In this document: in pieces, positions 36,890 to 48,186 of the stretch
How positions within the stretch are numbered: position 1 is the stretch's first letter
Layout: every line of letters starts with the position of its first letter
From: Gymnothorax reevesii
Lineage: Eukaryota; Chordata; Actinopteri; Anguilliformes; Muraenidae
NCBI GenBank assembly: GCA_029721435.1
Contig: CM056586.1
Coordinates: forward strand, 69,341,679-69,405,678
Reading direction: 5' to 3'
DNA: 64,000 bases
The notes under the pieces: generated by a model
Databases searched by the model: none
What the model saw: the letters and a program-made list of their open reading frames with translations, nothing else
Told to the model about the DNA's origin: nothing
Made by a program: the position numbers and the translations under genes

Positions 36890-37150
36890 CTTTCCCGCCC
36901 TGCACTGATAGGCTGTTGAAACTCCATGTGACGAGGGCAGCATGAATGGGCAGCTCACGTCTGCGGTCAGTCAGCAGCGCAGACACCGCAGTCACAGCCG
37001 GGAGAGAGAAAACACACAGGGTTCAGTCAAGGTCACCCGTATGGCCAACATCTGCCACCTGACAACAGAGGGACGGAACAAATCCATCCAGACCAGTGAA
37101 AGAGTAAAATGGGGAAGATGGCAGGAGAAAAATGTCCAAAAAGGTAAAAA
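36890..37150 (+). other. GC-richer exon-like segment, unidentified
   Basis: After a TTTCCCGCCC motif at about 36891-36900, an ATG at 36942 opens a frame to a possible donor AG|GTAAAA at 37143/37144. The translation is basic and Ser/Gln/Arg-rich (MNGQLTSAVSQQRRHRSHSR...), not recognised. It stands out from AT-rich surroundings. It could be a first exon, a non-coding RNA start or part of a repeat. Confidence 0.25.
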
Positions 37151-37559
37151 AAAAAAAAAATTAAAGTAAAATTTTGCTGATGGCTGGGGCTTCTTAATTC
37201 AAGATCAAGGGCGTGTTGTCTCGTAACATTTGTAATCATATTACATCTCCTAAACAGTGATATAATATTGCTCACACTTCTGAGTAAGTGGCATGATAAT
37301 CTGCCATGGCTTTTTGGCTTTTTATTTTGTTTTTAGTGGGAGATGGACGTCCCCCCCCCCCCCCCCCTTTCCCCGCACTGAACACAGGCAAACTGTTGAG
37401 TCCACAGCAGTGATCTGCTCCAGTCGCCTCCGCAGATGATGCCATGACACGATTCCTCTGACTCACGTGACGACTGGACTTTGCCTCCTTACAGGTTGCA
37501 AGCGCATTGCTATTCACACACTGCCTATGCTGTCCAAGGCTAATGCAGTTTGTGTATTT

Positions 37560-37770
37560 GGCTGCTATATCTGCAAGAACATGGCTGACAAGGATTGGCT
37601 GTAAGAGATGAACTGATGTATTAAACTGGCTTGAGTCAAATTATACCAGTTTATAGCCAATTGTCGCCTCCCATGCAAACCTTTGGCCGTAGCCGGTAAT
37701 GGCATGGCTGGGATTCGAAAACCCAACCACAAGGGCTCCCAGACTATAAACGTCTTAGCCGTAAGTTTTA
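37560..37770 (-). mobile_element. Possible tRNA-derived SINE
   Basis: On the - strand, GGCTAAGACG (A-box-like) is followed about 35 bases later by GGGTTTTCGAATCCCAG (B-box-like) and then by a tail with GGAGGCGACAATTGGCTA. The order fits a tRNA-derived SINE. Terminal repeats and the family are not established. Confidence 0.45.
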
Positions 37771-38335
37771 CTAATTATCAGCGAGTAGAGTGAATAAGCC
37801 TGATAGAAATGTGAAAATATTCATCAGTAAATTTTATGCTTGGTATAATGTAAACCCCAGTTTTTTAAGTTTTATGAGCTCCATAAAAAGCATCCAAATT
37901 ATACATTAAGACATGTGAAACATGGCTCTGTCAACAGTGGAGCCTTTGGTATGTCTCACTGCATTATAAATAATTTAATATTTTGAACTTGTATAAATTT
38001 TGGACTTTCAGCACTAGAAGTCTTTGTAGTTGTTGTGGAAGTACTGGTATATTCTGATCAGACAGACAGGTTCATAATGCATATCTGCTGCTCTTGGATA
38101 GGGTGTTGACCAAAAAGAATGCCAAGGTGATTCCAAACCTCTTTTAACCACTGGCATTCCATCCTTTAGTTTCATGGCAACATGACATTCCAGTAAACTT
38201 GTGCATGCAGGCACAAGAGCTTCAGTAATTAGGTGTGGTGGGGTCTTTGATTGGCTGTTGGGGGTGGGTGCTATTCAAGCTTGCTGGGTGTGGCAACTGA
38301 CTGGAGGAGTGTTATGCCTTCATATTAGAATTAGA

Positions 38336-38643
38336 ACACACACACACACACACACACACATGCTTGTTTTCATGTTTTGTGGAGGCATTCCATAGACCTC
38401 CATTCATTCCCTAACCCCTTTCCCGACCTTAACCCTCAACAGTACATATCTAACCTTAACCTAACCCTAACCTTATCTCAACTCAAACCTTAACTCCTAA
38501 CCATTAAATAGCTTGATTTTTTTTTGTAGGGACCTGAAAATGTCCCCTCAACTACAAGGAAATGTGGAATTTCATGTCTTTTGGGGTCATTTGGTGAATG
38601 TGACATTAGTAAACATGGTACACACACACAGACACAGACACAG

Positions 38644-38675
<32 letters not shown>

Positions 38676-38730
38676 TCACTCACTCACTCACTCATACACA
38701 CACACACACACGCGCGCACACACACACACA
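38336..38730. repeat. (CA)n tracts flanking a CCTAAC-rich repeat
   Basis: CA runs at 38336-38360 and 38620-38730 (the latter with CAGA, CACT and CGCG variants) bracket TTTGTGGAGGCATTCCATAG, degenerate CCTAACCTTAACC repeats (about 38409-38505) and GGGACCTGAAAATGTCCCC. This 'GTGGGGACAT...CACACA' arrangement is a familiar fish repeat, recognised from memory. Confidence 0.65.
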
Positions 38731-39518
38731 ATGTAAGAAAAACACAACATCAGGTCTTGTGCCATGTGTAAATACATGTTAGTTCACTTGAGCAAATAAC
38801 TGTGGTCAAAGAGATAGTCGATGAGTAAACTTCAAGTATTTTCTCTCATCTGGTGACTGAGAATCGGCTCTGGTATGAGAGCTCTCCTTTATAGTGGCTG
38901 GGCTGGAATGGGAATCATCGCCAAGATAAAACCCATCATTCCCAATGGAGCTCAACACATTTGCTTTATCGGCCCAGACTGCACAGGTCAGAGTCATATC
39001 CATTAGAAATGTATGCAAAATTGGCTCAAATTAACCTGCTTTATCAAATTCAACTTATTTTCATTTGTTTTGGTTTCCCCTGTTTTTCAAAATTTAACTT
39101 GTGCATTATAATTAGTGCATATTTTACTAGCTCTTACTTGAAGAAAGCACAGGATTGACATGTTAGTGTTTGTCATATACAGTCTTACAGTAAACCTGGA
39201 CATTTATTAGTCAAAAAAAAAGTCATAATCATGTACCAGAAACTGTCAGAGTTCTGCATTCAGATGGATTTTGCAGTTTAGACTTCTCAAGATTTTTAGA
39301 TTTCTCTCTGATGTTCACTCCTATGGACCAGAATTTGCAGTTTATCCCTTGAAAAACATGGATATTTCTAAAAGTGACAGTTTCTTATCGTGGCCTTCAT
39401 GCTATCACACCCTTGCCTTTTCACCAAAAGAAAAAAAGCTATTTTGTTTATAACCTTCAGATTATCTAAAGCTGACCGTGTTTTGTCTGTGAGGGCAGAA
39501 TGGTCACTTAATAACATG

Positions 39519-39999
39519 GTCAGCAGCCATACCATTACCCAATCTGCTCCAGCTGCCTGGCTGAAGCTAAGCAGGTGTGGGCTTGGTTAAAACTTGGATG
39601 GGTGGACACCAGGGAAAACCAGCTTGCTCCTAGAAGAGGTGTTGGTGGCCAATAGTTGTGATCTTCTCTCTGGTGGAATAATCCCCAGTGCAGTGATGGG
39701 GACACTGTACTGAAGGAGACACCGTCTTTCTGATGAGACATTAAACTGAGGTTTTGACTCACTGTGGTCATTAAACATCCTATGACACCATTCGATAAAA
39801 GTAGAGGGTTCCTGGGTGTCGTGGCTAAAGTCCCAACCTGGCTCTTTTGATCTGCCCCCCAATCATCCTCTGATCTATTTGGCTGCGCAAATTGTCCTCT
39901 CCCTCCCAGCCTCAACCCCCAGGGCTCCCTCGTGAAAGAGATTTCAATCTCAACGGGACTTCCCTGGTAAATAAAGGTTAAAAAAATAAATAAATAAAT
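39519..39999 (+). mobile_element. SINE with 5S-rRNA-derived head (SINE3 type)
   Basis: The first 100 bp match 5S rRNA: GCAGCCATACCA, then GAAGCTAAGCAG (box A region), GGGCTTGG and AACTTGGATGGGTGGACACC (intermediate element and box C of the internal polymerase III promoter). A body of about 300 bp and a tail ATAAAGGTTAAAAAAATAAA then TAAATAAAT follow, typical of the long tail of vertebrate SINE3-like elements. Divergence within the head shows it is an old copy. Confidence 0.85.
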
Positions 40000-40509
40000 C
40001 AAAATATTTCAACTGAAGCATAGAACTCTGGCAGATGTCATTCTGTTGGAACAAATAGTAACAGTAAGCTTTAATTCACTTGTTAGCTGCATATAAAGTT
40101 AGACTAAGAAATTATGTTTACTGGATTTTGTTTAATGTTTTTCAGCTCAGTTTGGAACAGTAATTTCTGGAGAGCGGAATGATACTGCAGCTGACATCTC
40201 TGGCCAGAAAAAGAGCACAAATTTCCAGCAGTCAGAGAAATACATAGTTAAATATTGCTCTTATTTTAATTGAAGAAAACGTAAACATCTGTGAACCAAG
40301 CAATCTAAATGTCTTCCTGGTTGCAGTCAAAATAACAACTATTTCAGCCTTATATGCCAGTATTAATTCTATTGTAACAAAGTAGTATTTTTTAAGTGCT
40401 GGAATTGCGTTTTGAATGGAAATTACACTGGATGTACTAGAAAGACAAGGCAAGACAACAAGATGTGAAATTTACCAGCCTGTTAAAGATGTTTAAATGT
40501 CATTTACAA

Positions 40510-42010
40510 TGATGTACTGCTCCCTGGAAAAGTGCATATACTGATGCAAAAATTTTTGTTTAAACTAGTTTGAGGCAACCTTATTCTGCAAAATTACCTC
40601 TGATGGTCGGTTTTTCCAGTATATAAGGTGACATGGACTTTGAGCAGAGCCAGTGTTAGACAAGATGGGTCGATGGACAGAGCTCTGAGATTGTTAGCAG
40701 CTGCATTGTGGCCTTACATGATGCTGAAGACGTTAAATGCTGCCGTGGCACTGATAGAAACGCCACTTAACTTTTCAACAAGACTGGTTTGCTGAAAACT
40801 AGTAGCAGATGGGTGTGACTGATGTTCGTTGTCTATGTGTGGCAAGTAAAAAAAAAAAATTGGCGGTTGGCAGCATGACAATTCTACAGTGATATGAATA
40901 GTGCCAGAGGTGAAGAGATGAAAGTATCAAAATCAAGAATTTCCAGACGATTGTGTGAAATTGGTCTTGTTGCTGACGAGAAAATAAATAAATAAAGATA
41001 AGACCTGAGTTTGCCAGAAAATTTAAAGATTGGACACCAACGGACTGGGAACAAGTCCTTTGGACTGATGAATCAAAATTCAAAATTTTCTCACCCAAAC
41101 ATAGAACTTATGTGCCCCGTAGAGTCGAGAAACTTTTCAAAAATGGCTTTTTAACCCCATCTGTGAAACATGGAGGTGGTAATGTTATGGTTTGGGGATC
41201 AGTTTACTCCAAAGGAGCTGATGATCTCATAAAAACTGACAGAATCATGGACCAAAAGAAGTATCACAGCATCCTTGTCAGGCACACATTACCATCTAGA
41301 AAGGGACTGATTGGTCAGAGATTTTATTTCAACAACATAATGACCTTCAACACACTTCTAAGGTGTGCAAGAATGAATTCAGTTGGAAAAAAACATCTGT
41401 TGACATAAATTATGACTTGGCTAAAAATTCAGACCGTAATCTGATTTAGCAAATCTGTAGTACCATCAAAAGTATCTCTTTGGAATGAACTTCAGACCAC
41501 ATGGAATGGTTTAGCGGAGGAAATAAAAAAAAAATGGTGAAAACTATGCCTGAGAGATTAAATTCTGTAATCAAAGCAAAGGTTGGCTAAACTATACTCT
41601 TCCAAAAAAGAAACTACACATTGTTTTTAGCATTAATTTATTATACATGAAATGTTTTGACAAATGTGAAAAACATATTGAAAAGAAAGCGTAATCAATA
41701 ATTCAATATTTGTGTAGTTTCTTTTTTGGAAGAGTATATTTCAATATGTTTCCCACATTTGTCAAAACATTTCATGTATAATAAATTGATGCTAAAAACA
41801 ATGTATAGTTTCTTTTTGGAAGAGTATAGATATGGACTTTTTGTCTCAAAACAACCTTATTATTTTTGTTTTTACTATAAGATGTTATCTCTTTACTTAT
41901 TTTAATTTATATGATTCAATATTAAATGAAATAAATGTTTGAATTCTTGGTTTCTTATTTATCTTCATTTTGTGAAGGTTATGACCATCACTGCACACCA
42001 CTGAATATTT
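40510..42010 (+). mobile_element. Decayed Tc1-like element
   Basis: + strand relic. The start is near TGGAAAAGTGCATATACTGA (40528). An N-terminal region with stops follows, then at 41112-41250 RRVEKLFKNG..., VKHGGGNVMVWGSV and ILVRHTLPSRKG, matching the Tc1 catalytic domain. The tail 41908-42005 is shared with 24004-24110. A foldback element (41594-41826) interrupts it. Confidence 0.75.
41594..41826. mobile_element. Foldback MITE with three copies of its end
   Basis: The left arm (41594-about 41680, starting TACTCTTCCAAAAAAGAAAC) and the right arm (about 41743-41826, ending GTTTCTTTTTGGAAGAGTA) are nearly perfect reverse complements over more than 80 bp. A third copy of the terminal sequence (GTGTAGTTTCTTTTTTGGAA then GAGTATA) lies inside at about 41713-41740. 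Ends with TA fit a Tc1/mariner target. Inserted into an older Tc1 relic. Confidence 0.85.
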
Positions 42011-42250
42011 ACAAAAAAATGTAAATGTAAAAATATGTCCAGCTGGTTTCTGATGACGCAAGCATGACACAGCAGATAGAAAACCACAGTTCTAAAATCC
42101 TACCGTGCCATCTTACCAATGAAGTGACTCATTCTTCCATGTAGCAGTTTACAGAAATTAGATTTACATTTATCATTACCCAAAAATCACAAGTAAGCCC
42201 CTTTTTTGAATATATTTATAATTGTAAAAAAACAAGCAAACAAATAATAT

Positions 42251-42284
42251 GTGCGTGTGTGTGTGTGTGTGCGTGTGCGTGTGT
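42251..42284. repeat. (GT)n microsatellite
   Basis: GT tract with GC interruptions. Seen directly. Confidence 0.95.
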
Positions 42285-42604
42285 AGGGGGAAGACTGGGG
42301 TAAATAACAACTCAATTGTTGATGGCGCTGCATGGACTGATAGGATGGACTGATAGCTGGCTGATAGGATCACTCGCTCAGAGATTCTGATTCAGGATCG
42401 TGCTGCCTGAGGTTATAGAGGTTATTTGCTCCCTGATATAATTCTTGCAGGCAACTAAATAGTGCTGTGTGTTTCATCCCAGACCCTATAAAACCTGTTG
42501 CAACCTGCATTGTGATACATTACCAACACAATCTGCTATCAAAGCAGCAGGGACCCAGTCTGACTCATGTAATTCCAATTATCACTGCCCCCTTTCCTTT
42601 CAGA

Positions 42605-43102
42605 TAAACTAATGAAAAAATCCTATAGTTATTTAATACGTGTGCAGGACTAGGAAAAGGGGTCATTTTATGAAAATTGAGATTTTCCAACAAATTCAAA
42701 GAGTGATCCAAGTTTTTCATTTTGAGAAAAAAATTGGGTGAATTTGTGCACAGCGAAGCATTGTAAATTGACAGTACAGTAGTGCTGGGATATCACTATC
42801 ACTGGGGTATCACTGAGAGACCCCGTAATTCTCAGAGTGGAAAAAAATTCCAACTGACCCCTTTTCCTAGTCCTGCACACATATTACTATACTCACAGCA
42901 TAACTACAGTATTACTATAATTTGCGTAATATAAGTAGAGTAATACTATAGCCGTCACATTGTAACTATGGTACTACTACAGCTTTTAAAGGTGCAACTA
43001 TAGTGTTACTATAGTAATACTCCGCTATGGTGGTGAAAATACCATCCATTTACGAAAAAGATAACTGTAGCTTGGAACTATAATAATTTTTCATAAGGGA
43101 GA
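42605..43102 (-). mobile_element. ACTATAGTAATAC-rich MITE, copy 1, split by an insertion
   Basis: The right part (42887-43102) is full of TACTATAG/CTATAGTAATAC motifs and ends GCTTGGAACTATAATAATTT then TTCATAAGGGAG. It matches 58339-58632 in inverted orientation (shared CCAAGCTA, AAATGGATGGTATTTT and CACCATAG). The left remnant ATGAAAAAATCCTATAG (about 42613-42629) matches the other terminus of the 58-kb copy. The gap is filled by the element at 42634-42886. Confidence 0.75.
42634..42886. mobile_element. MITE with 31-bp inverted ends, nested
   Basis: The ends TAATACGTGTGCAGGACTAG and, through AAAAGGGGTCA, its inverted partner ending CTAGTCCTGCACACATATTA pair over about 31 bp with few mismatches. 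About 253 bp, non-coding. It interrupts the ACTATAG-rich element 42605-43102. Confidence 0.85.
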
Positions 43103-43918
43103 ATTAGCTCTTGACTGGATGAGTCATTGTGAAGTTCTTGTTATAATAGTTTCAGTCGGAAATGGCTGATGATTGGAAAATTAATCACAGCATTGTTTTT
43201 GAAGCTGAATCCTGGCAGCATTACTCCATATATTGACTGACTTGTTTGGAGAACATCTCTCGTACGCATTGCACTGGGAGCAGCCAATCACAAGCATTCT
43301 CTCTTCCACTCTGGATTACATAAAATTGAAAATATTAGGTCTTTTAATTGTATTTTTATTTTTTCCTGCGTAAAGATGTTTTTAACAATGGCTTGATGGA
43401 GAGCCGCAGCGTGCAGTAATAACTGGAAGGAAGTGTTAACTTCAAAGCGTGTGACGTGATCAGGCTCGCATGTTTATGTTTTACCAGGCTGCGGATTCTG
43501 GTTATGTATTCTTGATGTTAAATTCTTTGACAGCAGGTGTTGAAAACAACGTACTCCAAGAATGTGGTGTAAGTTTACGTAGCAAACGTGATGCATTATC
43601 AGGAAAGACAGGAAGCGAAATGGCGCCAGTGGAATGAATGGTGTTTGCTGAGCTGACTGCTAAGTAAAACTATTACGTATTTGTTCCAATGAGTATTCTC
43701 GGGGGAACGCTGCATCCTATTTGCTCCAAAGCTATAGCTCAACCCTCCCTCATCCAGGTGACTGATTGTTCCTACCAATCTAGGAGGGGTTTAAACAAAT
43801 AACATTTAACACATGTAGTGATCGATTAAATCTTCATCATTTGTTTGGTCTGTTTTACAACTTGGTTTATGTTTATTTGAATGTGCTAGTTTTGAAACTA
43901 ATTGAATGGATCTTCCCA
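43103..43918. other. Unique-looking intergenic segment, possible conserved element
   Basis: Balanced composition without repeat features, especially 43103-43460, with AATTAATCAC, TTAATTGT and GCAGTAATAAC motifs and a CCAATCA box. No exon is supported. A distal dlx2 regulatory element is possible but unproven. Confidence 0.25.
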
Positions 43919-45686
43919 CAGATTGGGCCAAAACATTATGATCACCTGCCTGACCACCTATGCTGTTGGACCAGGGCTGGCTCAGATCTGCAGAGGTAAG
44001 GATTCTTTGAAGGCTTTTGAAGGTGTATGACAGTCCTCAGTCCCTACACATGAGCAGCGGATCCCGTAAGTCCTGTAAGCTGCTAGGAGGAGCTGGCGAG
44101 ATCCAGCACATCCCTTTGATGATCGATCTGATCGAGGATTTGGGAAATTCGGAGTGTTGTTCCCTAATCACATTTGTTTTCATATTTTCGAGGACCCCAT
44201 ATCTTCAAATAACTGGAGAGAGGCAGAATCTTCAGAAAAATATCAGACTTTATTCAGCTCATGACCTAAAGCCAGGAGTAGCTTCTGCATGCAAAGAACA
44301 CTGCCCCACTCATTTCAAATGCCTTTTTTTATAATGATAAACCTTCTTCCAATCACATTACACTGGCTATCTCTTTCCCTTCCCTTATTGGTTGGCGTGT
44401 TCTCAATGGGATTTTCTGTAAAATGTTGGTGGAGATATTGTCCCCATGAAAAAGTAAGAAATTACATTTAAAAAACTAGAGAAAAATACATTGAAAAATA
44501 GGATGCAAATGGATGCGTAAATGTCTCAACTGATCTTGTTTCCAGTTATATATACATATATAAGACTGATGATTCTACCGATATTAATCAATGCTGCAGA
44601 AATCAACGGTAACGGATATTCACTGAATCAGCTGCACAGATATTAATCGAAGCAAAAATCAACTGAACAGATATTGATGGAATCAACTGAACAGATAATA
44701 AGCATAACTACAAAAATCGATTGCTTATATGTGTGTGTGTGTGTGTGTGTGTTACTGCTGCTTACATAATATAGTTACTGTTCATGATTATCGATTTACT
44801 GATGAATATGATGAGTAATTTTGAAACATCATCCTCAGCAGGAGGCCTCGGCAAGACCAGAATTGCATTAACCCACTGAGAGAGATCTTTGTTCTCCAGG
44901 AACACTGTTGCCATGAAGTGGCATATGAGGCCCACACTGATGTTCAGGTAGGGGGCGCTTCAAACTGACGACCATCCAGGGTTTGCTAGCGGAACATTGC
45001 CTGGAGCATCACATTCCCTCCACCACTTTGCCTTTTTCCCACAGTGCATCTTGCTTCCATCTCTTCTAAGGTAAATGGCACAGATGTCGTCCTGCCGTCC
45101 ACGTAATGTCCAACAGGACTGGGAACCTTCCTTTTTTGCTCCAAGGTCCAGTTCCAACAGTAAGGTGCCTGCTGTGGGCACTGTTAATGGTGGACACGGG
45201 TTAACATGGACACTCTGAGGCCACACAGCCACCAGCAATGTACTGTGTGTTGTGATACGTTACTCTTGTAGCCATCATTAAAATTTCCTGTGACTTGTGC
45301 CATAAAATAGTTTCAGTTGGTTTGGACCAGTTGGGACAGTATTTTTTGCCCCTGCACTTTGATGAACTTTAGGTGCTCAAAACTCATCAGTTTCTGGTTT
45401 GCTTCTTTGGACTATTGTCGATAGGTACTCAGCACTGCTGACTGGAAGCACCCCTCAAAGCCTTGTTGCTTAGGAGGGGCCCGGCCCCTGTCATTAGACC
45501 ATTACGATTGGGCCCTTGTCAAAGTTGATCAGGTCTTCCCACCGGTCCATTTTTCCTGCATCCTAGATCTCGACTTCACAAATCAACTCTTCGCTAACTG
45601 TACCGCAGACCACGACGTGTAACTGAATGATCCAAGTCATTTGCTTCGTCTGTGAGTGGTCATAATGTTTTGGCTCATCAGTGTAT
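43919..45686 (-). mobile_element. Tc1/mariner-like relic with GCCAAAACATTATGATCACC ends
   Basis: The left end GGGCCAAAACATTATGATCA and the right end GAGTGGTCATAATGTTTTGG then CTCATCAGTGTA are inverted copies of a fish repeat family recalled as having a 'CAGCCATAACATTATGACCACC' terminus. The - strand at 45238-44960 keeps a decayed transposase-like stretch (SMHxGKK...-type sequence in place of the family's CTVGKRQPGGGSVMLW block). A (GT)n tract sits at 44731-44752. Broken and inactive. Confidence 0.75.
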
Positions 45687-46729
45687 GCCCAGTACTTGAA
45701 GTCTTCCCAAATATGATTATAATGTGCACAGTCAACTATCTGAGAGCAAGACATCAGTGAGACCCTGTTGAATAAAAGTCAATGGTTGGCAGCCATAACA
45801 AAGGCACATCTCCCATGATCCTTCGCTAAAGCAGCTTGGCTTGCCTGAGAAAGTATGTGACAAGGTCTGCGAGGTCCGACGGCCTCATTGTTTATTCAGA
45901 AGTCCCCCCTTCCCAGAGCCACAAAAGGAAGCGGTCCTTTTGTTTGGGCAGAGAGTGTGAGATTTACAGGGGAAACTCCACAAAAGGGCCTTGCACTGTC
46001 ACAACAAATTGAGATCTGGAGTCAAGTTTCTTTTACCAAGTGGGCCAAGCAGGGATTTCACCAACCCAGGAACACTAAAAACATCTGCATGGTGTCACAG
46101 GAAGTCTTTGTACTCCTTGAAAGACAGCATCGGCTATAATTGACTGTTTTCAGGCTGAATTTAGATGTACACAAAGCGCAAAAAGGGGTGACTTCAGCTG
46201 CAAAACATGCTGCCCTCGGCATTGTGTTTCTGTGACATATTACATGCCACAGGTCTCACCAGTCCCTTGGCCGGAAAAGCCAAAAATGTTTTTGGGACCT
46301 TATCCCCAATTTAAAATGAATACGCATGGTCAGAAAAATATACTAACACTTAAGATTGTGACTGTCAGAATATAACTTTTTTTTTTTTCCCCAAATACTT
46401 TGCTGCTCGAGACCCATAAACCCCAGTTGTTGATATATTTCCCTGTAGGACACTGGAGCCTCTTATCGGTCAAAAAATGGCAAAAAGAAAACAAAAAAAG
46501 AACAGTTTCAAAAAATGGGCTTAGACCCTCAAGGACAAAGATGGGTTGAGGTCGGGATATTGTATTACCCAACCAATGCCTGAGCTTAAAATCCATCAGT
46601 TTCAGAACAACATTCCTCAAAGGTAAATCGGTAGGATTTTGGGAATTTCTTCCTCTGCAGTTCGTAATATAATTAAAAGATAGTAGGAAACCAGTTGAAT
46701 CTCAGAGTGTTAAGAGCCAGACTGAAAAT
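45687..46729. other. Intergenic, no gene recognised
   Basis: No exon or named repeat was found. Confidence 0.45.
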
Positions 46730-47550
46730 CATTTGCTGATGCTTCCACAAATAGATACTGGTACTGCAAGTTAAAGCTGTAAAGAGGAAGTCATAGACAC
46801 TGTAGAAAAGTGCTACCAGCTTGGGCGACATGGGTGCTGTTACATCTGCTGTAAAGCTAAAACATCATTCAACAATAAGAGCATCATACCTGCAGCCACA
46901 CAGAGTGGTGGGAGTGTGATGGTCTGGGGCTGCTTTGCTGCTTCAGGACCTGGGTGACCTGTCATAATTGATGGAACCATGAACTCTGCTGCTGATCACA
47001 AAATCCTGAAGGAGGACGTCCAGCTATCTTTTTGAAACCTAAAGTTCAAGTGGAGCTGGATTACGCAATAACTATATATGTTATGTATATTATATATTAT
47101 AATTATTGTGCAGTAATTATTTTAACCCTAACTTTGGGGGCGTGTAGCTTCTCATTTCTTACAAAATCATGTCTGAAGAGATATCCCTTAGTGGTGGAAA
47201 AGATGTTTTAGTATTTCAGAAGGGGGTAAAATATTTGCCTGCATCTCGCAAAGAAAACAATGAATGAGGAAAACAAGCATCATGAATCATTTTCACACTG
47301 GAATTGGCCTCCAAAGTCCTGACCTGAACCACATTGAGGGTTATTGGGACAAGCAGGAGACGACTACTGAGTGGTTCAGCTGTCTCCTTGTCAAGACAAG
47401 CCAAAGATTAATTAAACTCTTGTTGAAAATAAATACTCTGAAGTTGCATACAGTTGTTAGAACAAAGACACAATGGATTTGCACTGTAATCAAAGCTACA
47501 GGGGTTCCAACTAAATACCTGAGTGTGTGACTTTTTTTTTTGGCTTGGCA
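46730..47550 (+). pseudogene. Tc1-like transposase relic
   Basis: + strand translation around 46900-47030 gives GGSVMVWGCFAASGP followed by IDGTMNSAADHKILKEDVQ, and 47310-47350 gives LQSPDLNHIEGYW, the catalytic-Glu region with the glutamate kept but flanking residues altered. The parts are in different frames with unrelated sequence between them. No terminal repeats identified. Confidence 0.75.
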
Positions 47551-47776
47551 GGGTATTAACTGACATTCGTAAGGCTGATAACTTTAAGGCTAGTGTAGCC
47601 GTTAAAGGCACAAAATAAGGTATCTTGCTTTGAGTACCACCTGATCCATTACTGTTTTACCACAGAACTTCCCAAATGACTTGGAATTATTTTCTGCAGG
47701 CTTTTTTGTGTATTTGAATTCCCAATAGAATCTCCTTTTAACTGGTGGAATCTTCAACACAATTTTAATTTCTATG

Positions 47777-48186
47777 TGTAGCAGGCCGAAGGAGGGTCCA
47801 GGCAGGGAACCTCCAGACTCCCGGGTAATAATTCAACACGCTGACCACATCGCCAAAGAGCCAGGCTCGTTGGCAAGGTTGCCAGGGCACGTACTTATTA
47901 GGAGGACACTTCCAGTGACAGGACCCTTCAACTGTCACATCTCTTTCCCTCTTTCGTGAGCGTGTCCACACGCTCCATGCTTGACGCATGCTGCCATCCA
48001 TTAGGATGCCCCAGATCCTGCCGATTACACCAGAATGTAGCAGGCCGAAGGGGGGCCCGGGCGGGGACTTGAACTTCCAGACTTCCGGGTAATAGTTTAA
48101 CACGCTGACCACGTCAGCGCGCATGACTCTTACCCGGGAGTCTGGAGGTTCAAGTCCCCGCCCGGGCCCTCCTTCGGCCTGCTACA
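47777..48186. repeat. Three tRNA-like units, two in a head-to-head palindrome
   Basis: Arms 48036-48092 and 48130-48186 are near-perfect reverse complements (TGTAGCAGGCCGAAGG ... CTTCGGCCTGCTACA). Each contains a pol III B-box-like GTTCAAGTCC and a GTCTGGAGGTT or GTCTGGAAGTT segment; the short spacer holds the D-arm-like GGTCAGCGTG. A third, more diverged unit on the - strand starts at 47777 (TGTAGCAGGCCGAAGGAGGG). Probably a tRNA-derived SINE or tRNA-pseudogene cluster. The parental tRNA cannot be named safely. Confidence 0.7.

Noticed and set aside
39535..40002. 155-codon - strand open frame
   Set aside because: It is the antisense of the 5S-derived SINE, not a gene.
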